DNA of 64,000 nucleotides from Methylococcales bacterium (GCA_026399075.1 JAPLRR010000084.1:1-64000); one strand, 5' to 3'; counted from the stretch's first letter, positions 8,419 to 18,740 are shown. Notes: generated by a model from the letters alone, not told the origin. A program made the numbers and translations.

Positions 8419-8503
8419 GCTGGCCAACTCAGTCAATAGAAGTTTACGCCTTGCCACCGCTCAAAATCCTATGGGACTTTAGTGTCGTTTGTTTAAATTC
8501 ACC

Positions 8504-10858
8504 CTACTTCAGGTTGATGACGATCTTGCCGAGATTGCCCGTGAAGCGGGACGGCACGTCGTAGGACATGTCCACCGGCGTGCCGGTGTCCTCGCCGAAG
8601 TCCAAGGTTTCCTCGGTCGAGAATCGGAACGGCGTCGTCTTTTCAACGCGGCCCTTGGCGACCTCGGCTTTATCCACGCGCACCGTGGCAGTACCGGGTT
8701 TGCCCATGCCACCACCGTCATAGGCGAAATCCATAAAGACAGTATGCTTCCCGGCCGGCACCGCGTCCTTGCTTGCAATCCGGTAATTTGAACCATCCGC
8801 GAACGTGTAGCTGAACACCGGCTTACCCTGCTCGAAGTACAGCGCCCAACCGCCAAACAGTCCGCCCTGCGTGGCGATGACCCCGGACTCGCCGCCCTTG
8901 AGGTCTACATCAGCCGTAAGCTTCCACGAGCGGTTCTTGATGTTGGGCGAGGCGCCTTCCGGAATCCGCTTCATGCCGGCCCTGTAGGTGAACGACTTAC
9001 GGTCCCCGGTCAGGCTGGGCCGGATACCTTCGCCGAACCGCTCAGCCGCGGAAGTCTGGATCGGCAGGGCGTTGTACTTGGCCGCCTCGGCATAGAACCG
9101 CACCTGCATCTCGCGCAGCTTGTCGGGCATCTGCTGGGCCAGGTCATCGGCCTGGGAGAAGTCCTTGTCGATGTTGTAGAGCTCCCATTTCGTGGTCAGC
9201 ACGTCCATGTCGTTCCCGACCCCGCTCCACGGCAGCCGTGTCGGCGTCGTCGACGCAAACCAGCCGTCGTGATAGAGCCCTGAATTGCCGAAGATTTCAA
9301 AATACTGGGTCTTCTTGCGATCCGGGGCCTTGGCGTCGTCGAAGGTGTAGACCATGCTGATGCCTTCGATCGGTTGCTGGGTCACGCCGCTCACCACCGC
9401 CGGCTGGGGCAGCTGCGCGGCTTCCAGAATCGTCGGCACGATGTCGATGACGTGGTGGAACTGTGTGCGGAGTTCTCCGTGGGCCTTGATGCCCTTCGGC
9501 CAGGACACGACCATGCCGTTGCGCGTGCCGCCAAAATGGCTGGCCACCTGCTTGGTCCACTGGAACGGCGTGTTCATCGCCCAGCCCCACGGCACCGCAT
9601 ACAGGTTCGATGACTTCCAGGTCCCGAAATCGGGCATACGGCTCTCGAGATAGTCAAGGGTCTCCTGGCTTTGACTGACGATGTTCAGGTCGTTGAACAC
9701 GCCCTGCAATGAGCCTTCCCCGCTGCCGCCATTGTCACCAATGATGAAGATCACCAGCGTGTTGTCGGCCTGGCCCATGTCGTCGATGCCCTTCAGCACC
9801 CGACCAAGGTTGTAATCGGCCTGCGCCACATGCGCGGCAGCCAGCTCCATCTCGGCAGCATAAATTTTCTTCTCCTGCGCGCTACGAGAATCCCAACTCG
9901 GCATTTCTTTTGGCCGGGGCGTCAGCTTGGCGTAGGTCGGGATGACACCCATCTTTTTCTGACGAGCAAAGGTCTCCTCGCGCACCTTGTCCCAGCCCTG
10001 GTCAAAATGGCCCTTGAACTTGGCGATCCATTCGGGGGTGGCTTGCTGCGGCGCATGCCCGGCGGCGGTGGCATAGTAGACAAAGAACGGTTTGTCGGGC
10101 GCGACCGTCTTCTGCATCTGGATCCAGCTGATTGCCTGGTCGGCGAGGTCAAAATCCAGGTTGTAGTCGGGCTTGCCGAGATAGGGCTCGATCGGGGTGG
10201 TGCCGTCGAACAGGGCCGGCCGCCAGTTGTTGGCGACGCCGCCGATGAAGCCGTAGAACTTCTCGAAACCGAGCCCGGTCGGCCAGCGGTCAAACGGACC
10301 CGCCTGGCTGGACTCCCAGTCTGCCACGTTGTGATTCTTGCCAAACCAAGCGGTGTTGTAACCATTGAGGGTCAGTATGGCGCCAATGGTGGCCATGTCC
10401 TTGCCCAGCAGGGTGTCGTAGCCGGGAAATCCCGTCGCCATCTCGGTCACGGCGCCGGTGTGCGCCGAATGGTGATTACGCCCGGTGATCAGGGCTGCGC
10501 GCGTCGGGCTGCATACCGCGGTGGTGTGGAATCGGCTGTAGCTCAGCCCGTTGTCGGCCAGTTTCTGGATCGTCGGGGTGGGAATCGGGCCACCGAAAGT
10601 GCTCGTCGCACCGAATCCCACGTCGTCCATCAAGACCAGCACCACGTTCGGAGCACCCGCCGGGGCGGCGACTTTGCTCGGGAATGAGGGCATGGATTCC
10701 TTGGGTCGGAGCCCCATCGTGCCATTGAACGGCGCGGCGGGGATCGGCAGCACCGTTCGATCGACCGGCGGGGGCTCCGCCGCTGCTTGTTGAGGGCTGG
10801 CCTGGGCAAGTGCGCAGACCATGAGAGCAGCGCTTCCGAGTATCGAGTGTATCCGCAT
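8504..10858 (-). CDS. secreted type I arylsulfatase
   Basis: This protein of about 784 aa hydrolyses sulfate esters, probably in the periplasm. The start MRIHSILGSAALMVCALAQA is a Sec signal peptide. The ATG at 10858 is preferred because it follows a ggag box, while the frame's first possible codon is a TTG at 10876. The formylglycine signature CSPTRAALITGR (Cys modified by a maturase) is near residue 116. Metal-binding residues are seen in VLVLMDDVGFG and IIGDNGGSG. It is longer than the 530-aa Pseudomonas enzyme, with an added C-terminal beta domain. GC content is clearly above that of its neighbours, and no sulfatase maturase is nearby, so transfer as a single gene is likely. Confidence 0.9.
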   Translation of the reverse strand: MRIHSILGSAALMVCALAQASPQQAAAEPPPVDRTVLPIPAAPFNGTMGLRPKESMPSFPSKVAAPAGAPNVVLVLMDDVGFGATSTFGGPIPTPTIQKLADNGLSYSRFHTTAVCSPTRAALITGRNHHSAHTGAVTEMATGFPGYDTLLGKDMATIGAILTLNGYNTAWFGKNHNVADWESSQAGPFDRWPTGLGFEKFYGFIGGVANNWRPALFDGTTPIEPYLGKPDYNLDFDLADQAISWIQMQKTVAPDKPFFVYYATAAGHAPQQATPEWIAKFKGHFDQGWDKVREETFARQKKMGVIPTYAKLTPRPKEMPSWDSRSAQEKKIYAAEMELAAAHVAQADYNLGRVLKGIDDMGQADNTLVIFIIGDNGGSGEGSLQGVFNDLNIVSQSQETLDYLESRMPDFGTWKSSNLYAVPWGWAMNTPFQWTKQVASHFGGTRNGMVVSWPKGIKAHGELRTQFHHVIDIVPTILEAAQLPQPAVVSGVTQQPIEGISMVYTFDDAKAPDRKKTQYFEIFGNSGLYHDGWFASTTPTRLPWSGVGNDMDVLTTKWELYNIDKDFSQADDLAQQMPDKLREMQVRFYAEAAKYNALPIQTSAAERFGEGIRPSLTGDRKSFTYRAGMKRIPEGASPNIKNRSWKLTADVDLKGGESGVIATQGGLFGGWALYFEQGKPVFSYTFADGSNYRIASKDAVPAGKHTVFMDFAYDGGGMGKPGTATVRVDKAEVAKGRVEKTTPFRFSTEETLDFGEDTGTPVDMSYDVPSRFTGNLGKIVINLK

Positions 10859-10987
10859 GAGTTGTTTTCTCTCCAATGAATTCAGTTAATGGGCTTTACG
10901 CACAGGAAGCGACGCGGCTTCGTTGATCTTTAGCAGGTCGGCGTGTCCGTGTTAGGCGATCGTGTATCGAGGATTTACGGTACCGAT

Positions 10988-11176
10988 TCAGCGGATGTTC
11001 TCTGCCGAGTGCAGAATTACGGCATCACCTGCGAAACGGACGGTAACATAGCGCTTGGCGTCACCCCAATTACAGGATTTGAAGCCTACGGCATCATCGC
11101 AGCTCGTTGGATTGCCAAGGATGCCAGAGACTTCCTTATACGACATGCCGGCCTTGATCTTGGCGTAATTGGGGTT
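10988..11176 (-). pseudogene. fragment of a DUF3862-like (BLIP/SmpA-fold) lipoprotein
   Basis: Read from 11176 downward, the frame gives NYAKIKAGMSYKEVSGILGN, then PTSCDDAVGFKSCNWGD and YVTVRFAGDAVILHSAENIR, then a stop. The Cys pair and the 'I.G M.Y.EV…LG.P…C' pattern fit the DUF3862 beta-lactamase-inhibitor-like domain. A stop codon lies immediately upstream, so the signal peptide and start are gone. Confidence 0.55.
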
Positions 11177-11500
11177 CTATAACCAAAAGAACGGTTTGTT
11201 CCATACACCTCTTGAAACCCACGGTATTCGCGGCTTGCGGGCAAAATATTGATTTTAAAATCGCCCTCGGTATTGCTCGTAACATATTGTATTTTAATAC
11301 TATTAATTGTATCGCAATATTCATGCATTTTATAGGTATTGCCAGTTTTTTTACGTTGGATAGCAACATAAATGGAAAAACACCTTAAAATGAGCTTACA
11401 AAAATTATGAAAAAGTAACTCCCCTGTTATTTCATTCTTGGCAGTAGAAATTTCTAAAAATACTTTTGCGAATTGGATATTATTGGGTATATTTGCGGGT
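11177..11500 (-). other. AT-rich stretch with a possible gene remnant
   Basis: The minus strand has an open frame with a plausible segment (KMHEYCDTINSIKIQYVTSN then FKINILPASREYRGFQEVYG). It lacks a start and resembles no family I know. Otherwise the stretch is an AT-rich leader before the fic gene. Confidence 0.25.
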
Positions 11501-12544
11501 ATGTTTACTATAGATACCATTACCCACGATATTCTGGCGCTCATCACGCGAATTGATGAGTTCAAAGGAGCCTGGAAGGCTCTCGGGACGCTTGCGCCGG
11601 AGAGGCTTCTTTCGCTTCGCCGGGTAGCCACCATTGAAAGCATCGGTTCATCCAACCGGATTGAGGGCAATAAACTCTCCAACAAAGAAATTGAGACGCT
11701 TCTCGACCGGCTGGAAATCAAGCAGTTTTCGACGCGGGATGAACAGGAGGTCGCCGGTTATGCGGAGGTGATGGAGTTGGTTTTCAGTGCATGGTCGCAT
11801 ATACCTTTCACGGAAAATCATATCAAACAGCTTCATCGTGACCTGCTGATCTACAGCACCAAGGATGAATACCATCGGGGCAATTACAAAACACAAGCGA
11901 ATCATGTTGGGGCGTTTGATGAAAACGGGCAACAGGTGGCGGTCATATTTGAGACCGCTTCAACCTTTGACACGCCACGGCTAATGACGGAATTGGTCGA
12001 TTGGTACAACCAAACAAAAAAAGAGCAACTTTTGCATCCGCTTCTATCGATTGCGATATTTGCGGTGGTGTTTCTTGAAATACACCCATTTCAGGATGGG
12101 AACGGGCGTATTTCACGGGTACTAACAACGCTTTTACTCTTACAGGCAGGGTATGCGTATGTTCCCTACAGCTCGCTTGAGTCGATCATAGAGGAAAATA
12201 AACAGGGTTATTATCTTGCTTTACGACAAACCCAAGGGACTATTCGTACAAAAGCACCCAATTGGCATCCTTGGATACTGTTTTTTCTGCGTTCCCTGAG
12301 TTCGCAAGTCGAACGACTTGAAAAGAAAGTGATGCACGAAAAACTGATGCTTTCCAAGTTACCGGAACTTTCCCTGGCTATTCTTGAGATTGCCGGGGCG
12401 CATGGTCGCGTCTCTATCTCTGATGTCGTTACCACACAGAATGCAAACAGAAACACCATTAAGGCGCATTTAAAAAAATTGGTGGCTCTGAATTTACTGG
12501 CGCAACATGGAGCGGGGCGCGGTGTCTGGTACACCTTGCCATGA
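11501..12544 (+). CDS. Fic-domain protein
   Basis: This 347-aa Fic-family protein starts MFTIDTITHDILALITRIDE. The inhibitory motif SSNRIEGNKLS is near residue 49 and the catalytic HPFQDGNGRISR near residue 202, both complete. The C-terminus (GRVSISDVVTTQNANRNTIK) is a winged-helix domain with a probable DNA-binding role. The longer reading frame from 11438 has no start signal, so 11501 was chosen. It is the third fic gene in 12.5 kb and differs from the other two in sequence, so these are not tandem duplicates. Confidence 0.88.
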   Translation: MFTIDTITHDILALITRIDEFKGAWKALGTLAPERLLSLRRVATIESIGSSNRIEGNKLSNKEIETLLDRLEIKQFSTRDEQEVAGYAEVMELVFSAWSHIPFTENHIKQLHRDLLIYSTKDEYHRGNYKTQANHVGAFDENGQQVAVIFETASTFDTPRLMTELVDWYNQTKKEQLLHPLLSIAIFAVVFLEIHPFQDGNGRISRVLTTLLLLQAGYAYVPYSSLESIIEENKQGYYLALRQTQGTIRTKAPNWHPWILFFLRSLSSQVERLEKKVMHEKLMLSKLPELSLAILEIAGAHGRVSISDVVTTQNANRNTIKAHLKKLVALNLLAQHGAGRGVWYTLP

Positions 12545-12586
12545 TACCAAGTGACACAAGCCCAATAATTCCCCGTTCACTATCAC

Positions 12587-12688
12587 CTATTGTTTTTGAG
12601 GTGAGTGTATTTGAATCAGTAGATGTAACGGCTCGCGTTTGACCTCATCAAAGGAAACAATGGGCAAGGTGTCTGGGGTTTTATTCAT
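12587..12688 (-). CDS. possible 33-aa small protein
   Basis: The frame runs from an ATG at 12688 preceded by aaggacac to a TAG at 12587. The peptide begins MNKTPDTLPIVSFDEVKREP. Its composition and its Shine-Dalgarno-like aagga make it better than random. It may equally be the 5' remnant of a longer gene. No homology is recognised. Confidence 0.25.
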   Translation of the reverse strand: MNKTPDTLPIVSFDEVKREPLHLLIQIHSPQKQ

Positions 12689-12817
12689 GTGTCCTTGGTT
12701 TTGTGTTTGTACTTTGGCGTGATTATATACGGCATTCTTAGAAACCTAACCATCTATGATCCGATTAGCCTTGTTTTTGGGCGACCCCGGAACCATATAT
12801 TCCCTTAATATTTCGTT

Positions 12818-15800
12818 GTGCGCTTCGATATCTCGATAGGAAACGTGTGCAAAGTCATTTTTCCCTCAACACCATCCTTTTGCAAACACACAAAACGGGT
12901 TTTAAGGCCCAGCACTTTCTTTTCGGCAACTTGCCCTCACACCATCAGTTTTAACTGCCCCGCTCACTATGCTGGCGCATTCCGCTATCGACAATGCCCC
13001 ACCGGCCAGCTACCGAACCGCGACACCGGCCTTTGCGGCTTGCCGCCCCAAAACAAAAGCAACGGCGGCAGTAGCAGCTGTGGCATCGATATTGGCAACC
13101 CCGTCAATGCCGCCACGGGCAACAAATGGCAACACGAGGTGGATCTGGTGGGCGGGGCTTCCGGTCTGGCATTTGGGCGGTATTACAACGCCAGCACCCC
13201 CGCCAACGACACCCACATGGGCTCGGGTTGGCTGCATACCTACAAGGGGACGGTCACCGCCCATCCGTCGGGCACATCGGTGCTTGTCCGCCGCCCTGAT
13301 GGCAAAGAATACCTTTTTTACAAGCAAACTACGGGGGCTTGGGGCAGCGATGCCGATGTCCTTGACCGGCTAGAGGAAATCACCGGCAGCGCAGACCACC
13401 CGACAGGCTGGCAATACACCACCGCTGGCGACAGCGTGGAAACCTACGATGCCGACGGCAACCTGACCCGCCTGACCGACCGCGCTGGCCTGACGCTGAC
13501 CCTAAGTTACAGTTGCACCGACCCCGGCACCGCCTGCCCGTTGCCCACCCCCAAAGCCATCGCCCGCATTGCCGGATTACTGATAAAAGTCACCGACCAC
13601 TACGGTAAAAGCATCAACCTCACCTACGACTACGGCCTGCATATCGCCACCATGACCGACCCGGTCGGCCACACCACCCGCTACGGCTACGATGCCAACA
13701 ACAACCTCCGCACCGTCACCTATCCGGACAACACGCCCGACGACCAGACCGACAACCCCCAAAAGACCTATGTCTACGGCAACAGCCCCGGCGAACTCGC
13801 CAACACCGCCGGCATCCCCCAAACGAACGCCCTGACCGGCATCATCGGCGAGGACGGGGTGCGCTATGCCACCTACCGCTATGATGCCCAGGGCCGGGCA
13901 GTCAGCAGCGAACATACCGGCGGTGCCAACTATACCTTAAGCTACGCCCCGGACGGCAACAGCACCCAAGTGACCGACCCCTTGGGCACGGTGCGCACCC
14001 TGAACTTCACCACCATCCTGGGCATACCCAAACCCACCGGCACCAACCAGCCCGGCGGATCCGGCTGCGCTGCGGCGGCCAGTAACACCGGCTACGATGC
14101 CAACGGCAATGTCGTGTCCCGCACCAACTTCAATGGCCACAAAACCTGTTACGCCTATGACCTGGCCAGGAACCTGGAAACCGCCCGGATCGAAGGCCTG
14201 CCCGGCGCAGCCGATTGCGCGGTCAGCCTGGCGGCAACCGAGTTGGCCGCACCGGCGCGAAAAATCAGCACCCGCTGGCATGACACCTACCGCCTGCCCA
14301 GACACAAAGCCGCCCCTGGCTTGCTCACCCACTACACCTACGACCCAGTCGGCAACCTGCTGGCCCGCAGCGAACAAACCACCACCGACCCGACCGGTGC
14401 CGCCGGGCTGGCCGCCACCGCGCAAGGCAAACCGCGCACTTGGACATACACCTACAACAGCCTGGGGCAAATGCTCACCACAGATGGCCCGCGCAACGAC
14501 GTTTCCGACCTGACCCGCTACACCTATTACCCCGCCGACGACACGGCCATGGGCAACCGCGGCAACTTGGCGACCGTCACCAACGCCCTCAACCAGACCA
14601 CCACCATCAACCGCTACGACGGCAACGGCAGGCCAACCCAGGTTACTGCGGCCAACGGCACTACCACCGACATTAGCTATACCCCGCGCGGCTGGCCAGA
14701 AACCCTGGCCATCACCGCAGGCGACAGTATTGAGACCACCCGCTACGGCTACGCCCCCATCGGCCTGCTGACAACCGTCACCCGGCCAGATGCCAGCACC
14801 CTGACCTACGGCTATGATGCCGCCCACCGCCTGACCAGCATCAGCGACAACGCTGGCAACCGGCACGTCTACCACATCGATGGTCTTGGCAACATCCGCC
14901 AAGACACCGTCTATGGCGCCGATGGCCAAACCGTGCACGGCCAGAGCCGCGACTATGATGCCCTAGGGCGCTTGGCGGCGAGCGTCGGCACCGACGGCCA
15001 GACCCACAACTACCGCTATGATGCCCAAGGCAACCTGACCAGTTATACCAGCCCGCTACAGCACCGCCATGACTACCGCTACGACAGCTTGGCACGCCTG
15101 ACCGACAGCCTAGACCCCGCCAACGGCAGCATCCACATCCGCTACGACGGTGCAGATAACCCCACCGCCGTCACCGACCCCAACGGCCACACCACCGGCT
15201 ACGAATACGACGGCTATGGCGACCGCCGCGAAGAAACCTCGCCCGACCGGGGCACACTCAACTACCGCTACGACGAAGCCGGCAACCTGATTACCGTGAC
15301 CGATGCCCTGGGCACCACCCACACCAGCGGCTATGATGCCCTCGGCCGCCCCGTCCGGCAAACCCATAGCCCCGCCGTCGGCATCGCCAGGACCACCAGC
15401 TGGCACTACGACCAAACCGCCAACGGCTTGGGCCAACTGGGCCAGATCGACGATGCCAGCGGCAACACTAGCTACAGTTACGACCCGCAAGGGCGCCTGC
15501 TCAGCAAAACCCAAACCAGCCGGCACGGCAACAGCCGCCACCGCCACACCCTCAACTGGGCCTACAACCTATACGGCCAGCTGGACAGCCTAAACTACCC
15601 GTCCGGCCTGACCCTGCGCTACAGCCACGATGCCCAGGGCCGCATCGACGGCATCACCGCCAACGGCCAGCCCCTGCTCAGCGCAATCCGCTATACCCCG
15701 GACGGGCAACCGCAAGCCTGGATCTGGGGCAACGGCCACCCCTACCGCCGCGACCACGGCCCCGACGGCCGCCTGACCGGCCACCCGCTGGGCGAAAGCC

Positions 15801-17110
15801 AGCGCCGCCTAAACAACGATGCCGACAGCCACGTCAGCGCCTACACCCAAAACAAAACCCCGACCCGCGACCGTAGCTTCAGCTACGACGAACTGGGGCG
15901 CCTGCGCAGCGAACACAGCGCCACCGGCCAGAAAAGCCAACAATACGACGCCAACGGCAACCGCACCCGCCAGCAAAACGGCGGCACCATCACCGACCAC
16001 CGCATCGCCGCCACCAGCAACCAACTGGCGGCCAGCAAAACCAAGGGCAGCCCCCCACACAACTACCGCCATGACGCGGGTGGCAACCTAGTACAGGACG
16101 GCGACAGCACCTACAGGTATGACGCGGAAGGCCAACTCGCCCAAGCCAAGACCGCCACTGGCACCACCCGCTACCAATACAACGGCCTGGGCGAGCGCGT
16201 CATCAAGGCGGGCGGACAACAGCCCAACAGCCCGCACCGCTACCTATACGACCAGCTTGGCCACCTGCTCGGCGAATACGACAACACCGGCACCCCGCGC
16301 CAAGAAACCGTCTGGCTGGATGACCTGCCCGTAGCCGTCATCCTGCCGGACGGCAAAACCAACACCCAAGCCCCAAACCCAAGACCGGTGCCGCGCTTCC
16401 GGCACTACCACATCCACGCCGACCACCTCAACACCCCGCGCGCCATCCTCGACACCGCCAACCGCACCGTCTGGCGTTGGGACAACAGCGACGCTTTCGG
16501 CAACGGTAGCCCCCAAGAAGACCCCGACCACGACGGCAAACGCTTTACCTACAACCTGCGCTTCCCCGGCCAATACTTTGATGCCGAGACAGGCTTGCAC
16601 TACAATATGACCCGTTACTACAGCCCACGCTTGGGCCGCTACATCCAAAGTGACCGTATTGGCCTGGCGGGCGGGTTGAATACTTATGGGTATGTGGGCG
16701 GAGATCCGGTTGATTGGGTGGATCCGTTGGGATTGTTTGCTCTACCTTTGGTAATACCTATCGGTCAAACTATCGTAGATGCTATAACTATAGTTCTTGG
16801 CGGAGCTATGATGGTTGATTCATTTCAATCAAAAGGTATTAATTGGGATGAAATGCAAAAAGATGTTGATAATGTTAATTATCATCGTACTTGTGACCGC
16901 CCGCCACCTCCTAGATTAAGTCTGTGTGAACTTGCTAAATGGGAATATAGGCAAGCTAAGTCGTGTTATGATAAACGTAAAGAATGGGAAGACCGTTGGG
17001 GAAATGCTTCAACAAAAGAAAAACATGTCGGTCAATTAGTGCAAGTGAAGCAACGTATGGCGAACGCTGCAAGCAGGATTGCGGCATTTTGCGAAGAGGG
17101 GTGCGAATAA
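12818..17110 (+). CDS. Rhs/YD-repeat polymorphic toxin
   Basis: This 1430-aa protein is of the Rhs class, which wraps a C-terminal toxin in a YD-repeat shell for contact-dependent delivery. A Cys-rich N-terminal part leads to CGIDIGNPVNAATGNK near residue 90 and DUF6531-type sequence. Dozens of YD repeats follow (YDANGN, YRYD). The conserved core end (RYYSPRLGRYIQSDRIGLAG and WVDPLGLF near residue 1305) precedes a unique 120-residue tip. The tip has a short hydrophobic stretch (IVDAITIVLGGAMMV) and a Cys/Lys/Glu-rich end (LAKWEYRQAKSCYDKRKEWE). The N-terminus has no signal peptide and may be truncated. GC drops sharply at the tip, typical of tip exchange. The tip activity is unknown. Confidence 0.85.
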   Translation: MRFDISIGNVCKVIFPSTPSFCKHTKRVLRPSTFFSATCPHTISFNCPAHYAGAFRYRQCPTGQLPNRDTGLCGLPPQNKSNGGSSSCGIDIGNPVNAATGNKWQHEVDLVGGASGLAFGRYYNASTPANDTHMGSGWLHTYKGTVTAHPSGTSVLVRRPDGKEYLFYKQTTGAWGSDADVLDRLEEITGSADHPTGWQYTTAGDSVETYDADGNLTRLTDRAGLTLTLSYSCTDPGTACPLPTPKAIARIAGLLIKVTDHYGKSINLTYDYGLHIATMTDPVGHTTRYGYDANNNLRTVTYPDNTPDDQTDNPQKTYVYGNSPGELANTAGIPQTNALTGIIGEDGVRYATYRYDAQGRAVSSEHTGGANYTLSYAPDGNSTQVTDPLGTVRTLNFTTILGIPKPTGTNQPGGSGCAAAASNTGYDANGNVVSRTNFNGHKTCYAYDLARNLETARIEGLPGAADCAVSLAATELAAPARKISTRWHDTYRLPRHKAAPGLLTHYTYDPVGNLLARSEQTTTDPTGAAGLAATAQGKPRTWTYTYNSLGQMLTTDGPRNDVSDLTRYTYYPADDTAMGNRGNLATVTNALNQTTTINRYDGNGRPTQVTAANGTTTDISYTPRGWPETLAITAGDSIETTRYGYAPIGLLTTVTRPDASTLTYGYDAAHRLTSISDNAGNRHVYHIDGLGNIRQDTVYGADGQTVHGQSRDYDALGRLAASVGTDGQTHNYRYDAQGNLTSYTSPLQHRHDYRYDSLARLTDSLDPANGSIHIRYDGADNPTAVTDPNGHTTGYEYDGYGDRREETSPDRGTLNYRYDEAGNLITVTDALGTTHTSGYDALGRPVRQTHSPAVGIARTTSWHYDQTANGLGQLGQIDDASGNTSYSYDPQGRLLSKTQTSRHGNSRHRHTLNWAYNLYGQLDSLNYPSGLTLRYSHDAQGRIDGITANGQPLLSAIRYTPDGQPQAWIWGNGHPYRRDHGPDGRLTGHPLGESQRRLNNDADSHVSAYTQNKTPTRDRSFSYDELGRLRSEHSATGQKSQQYDANGNRTRQQNGGTITDHRIAATSNQLAASKTKGSPPHNYRHDAGGNLVQDGDSTYRYDAEGQLAQAKTATGTTRYQYNGLGERVIKAGGQQPNSPHRYLYDQLGHLLGEYDNTGTPRQETVWLDDLPVAVILPDGKTNTQAPNPRPVPRFRHYHIHADHLNTPRAILDTANRTVWRWDNSDAFGNGSPQEDPDHDGKRFTYNLRFPGQYFDAETGLHYNMTRYYSPRLGRYIQSDRIGLAGGLNTYGYVGGDPVDWVDPLGLFALPLVIPIGQTIVDAITIVLGGAMMVDSFQSKGINWDEMQKDVDNVNYHRTCDRPPPPRLSLCELAKWEYRQAKSCYDKRKEWEDRWGNASTKEKHVGQLVQVKQRMANAASRIAAFCEEGCE

Positions 17111-17487
17111 TGAAAAATGTTGATAATGGAATTCTACAGGAAACGCTCCGTCGCTGTGAAAGTACTGGCGGCTGGTACGGTATTAAAATCAAAAGCTTAA
17201 ATGATCGAAATCATCTAGGCGATACTCCGTTGCATACGATTTGCAGCTGGGGTGAATTAGAACCAGTAAAGCAACTAATTGCCGCTGGTGCTAATATAAA
17301 TGCTAAAGGCGATCACGGCGCTACACCTTTATTTAATGCGGTAATAGGAGAAAATGTAGATGTCGTTAGCTTTTTGCTGAAGTCAGGTGCAAATCCTAAA
17401 ATTAAAAATGATTGGGATAGGACTGTACTTGAATACTCAAAAAACACATCGGCCTCTAAAGATATAATCAAAATACTCGGTGGATAA
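17110..17487 (+). CDS. ankyrin-repeat protein, probable Rhs immunity
   Basis: This 125-aa protein carries ankyrin repeats: GDTPLHTICSWGELEPVKQL, then GATPLFNAVIGENVDVVSFL, with the loop IAAGANINAKGD. It starts within the rhs stop (TAATG), so the two are translated together. Small ankyrin proteins are common immunity partners of Rhs/CDI toxins. It shares the AT-rich base composition of the toxin tip, as expected if both arrived as one cassette. The immunity role is inferred from position. Confidence 0.75.
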   Translation: MKNVDNGILQETLRRCESTGGWYGIKIKSLNDRNHLGDTPLHTICSWGELEPVKQLIAAGANINAKGDHGATPLFNAVIGENVDVVSFLLKSGANPKIKNDWDRTVLEYSKNTSASKDIIKILGG

Positions 17488-17794
17488 CCAATGATCCAGA
17501 AATAAGTTGGCTTCCCCCCTGAGGGGTATGAATGTAATCTAGGCGTAAGGATTCGTACACAATGCGACGTGAAGTATTATAAGTAATTGTTTATATGGAG
17601 AAGTCCTGACTAAACCTACCATTCCTCTGGCAATAGCCTTGAAAGTCCGTAAGATGGGCTACGCATAGGATATGCTGAGGTACGAAGCGCATCGTTCGTG
17701 TTACGCGATTGATGCGGTTCACTGCGCTCACCACATCCTACGCACTGAATGACATTTTGGGTGATCCAGATGGCAAATTACTTGTATTCGTAAA
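17488..17794. other. gene-free stretch with a palindromic intergenic repeat
   Basis: No gene is seen. Around 17660-17750 there is a repeat-like segment (…gatgcggttcactgcgctca then ccacatcctacgc) of the dispersed intergenic type. It may contain the end of an exchanged rhs cassette. Confidence 0.35.
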
Positions 17795-18180
17795 ATGAAA
17801 ATTAGACAAAAGATAGGGTGTATAGCCATTGCCGCCAGCGGTTGGGTTCCGTCGGCCTCTTTTGCTGAAGTGTCAGATAAGTCACCGTCTATCCAGACAG
17901 TCTTAATATCCGGCATTTTTATTGGCGCTGGATTGTTTTTTATGGCTCGGTTTCGTTGGTGGCTCGGCATTTTATTGTCGTCAATTCTGATATTGTTCAT
18001 TGCTGATGACGTTTCATTTTATTGGTACGAAATGTCTATACGAGAAGCCATAATTAATGAACAAGGGTGGGGTATTTTGCCGCGCTAGGAATACGAGATG
18101 TCCTAATACTAACGGGAGCAATAACAGGCATTATTTTCGGGTATAAGGCCATGAAGGCTCGTAAGTCTGGTAAGTTCTAA
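17795..18180 (+). pseudogene. small membrane protein, frameshifted
   Basis: The frame MKIRQKIGCIAIAASGWVPS begins with a signal-like segment. Two membrane segments follow (TVLISGIFIGAGLFFMARF and WWLGILLSSILILFIADDV). It stops at 18088. One base out of frame a third hydrophobic segment and a basic tail follow (DVLILTGAITGIIFGYKAM, then KARKSGKF), ending at 18180. A single indel near 18080 separates the parts. Position between rhs pieces suggests an orphan immunity gene, but that is inference. Confidence 0.5.
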
Positions 18181-18349
18181 GGAAAAATCTCTTTTGAAAG
18201 CCCGGTGAGCACATGCTTCTCGTGCCCAACATTTCAATGCTAGAACTCTGTGATAGCTTCGGATAATCCCACTGGCAATTCCTATTCGGACACTGATTGT
18301 GGCATTGATTTGTGGTTTTGACGTTGCCGTTTTATCATCGGACACCACC

Positions 18350-18740
18350 ACGATGCCGACAGCCACGTCAGCGCCTACAGCCACAACAAAACCCCGACCC
18401 GCGACCGTAGCTTCAGCTGCGACGAACTGGGCCGCCTGCGCAGCGAACACAGCGCCACCGGCCAACAAAACCAGCAATACGACGCCAACGGCAACCGCAC
18501 CCGCCAGCAAAACGGCGGTACCGTCACCGACCACCGCATCGCCGCCACCAGCAACCAACTGGCGGCCAGCAAAACCAAAGGCAAGCCCCCACACAACTAC
18601 CGCCATGACGCGGGCGGCAACCTGATACAGGACGGCGGCACCACCTACACCTAGGACGCGGAAGGCCAACTCGCCCAAGCCAAGACCACCACTGGCATCA
18701 CCCGCTACCAGTACCGGGTGAACAGACGGCGGTCTTATGC
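18350..18740 (+). pseudogene. rhs core cassette, copy A
   Basis: This 391-bp piece of rhs core (HVSAYSHNKTPTRDRSF, then DELGRLRSEHSATGQQ) matches 15816-16180 of the full gene. A TAG replaces Trp in the 'TYTWDAEG' segment. At its end the sequence switches to taccgggtgaacagacggcg, which is not rhs. A nearly identical piece with the same two boundaries lies inverted at 39001-39389. From 18741 to 19009 only a degenerate IS5-type end (18882-18894) is seen. Confidence 0.7.

Noticed and set aside
9830-10687. 285-codon plus-strand open frame opposite the sulfatase
   Set aside because: It is antisense to a clear arylsulfatase with formylglycine motif; the translated product has no family features.
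11086-11721. 211-codon minus-strand open frame crossing the fic start
   Set aside because: It mixes the antisense of fic with AT-rich sequence and an out-of-frame copy of the DUF3862 fragment; only a small central part could be a remnant.
13010-16648. Long minus-strand and alternative-frame open frames across the rhs gene
   Set aside because: They are shadows of GC-rich repeated YD codons: low-complexity Gly/Val/Ala or Pro/Thr/Ala composition, no ribosome-binding sites, and the plus-strand Rhs protein explains the region.
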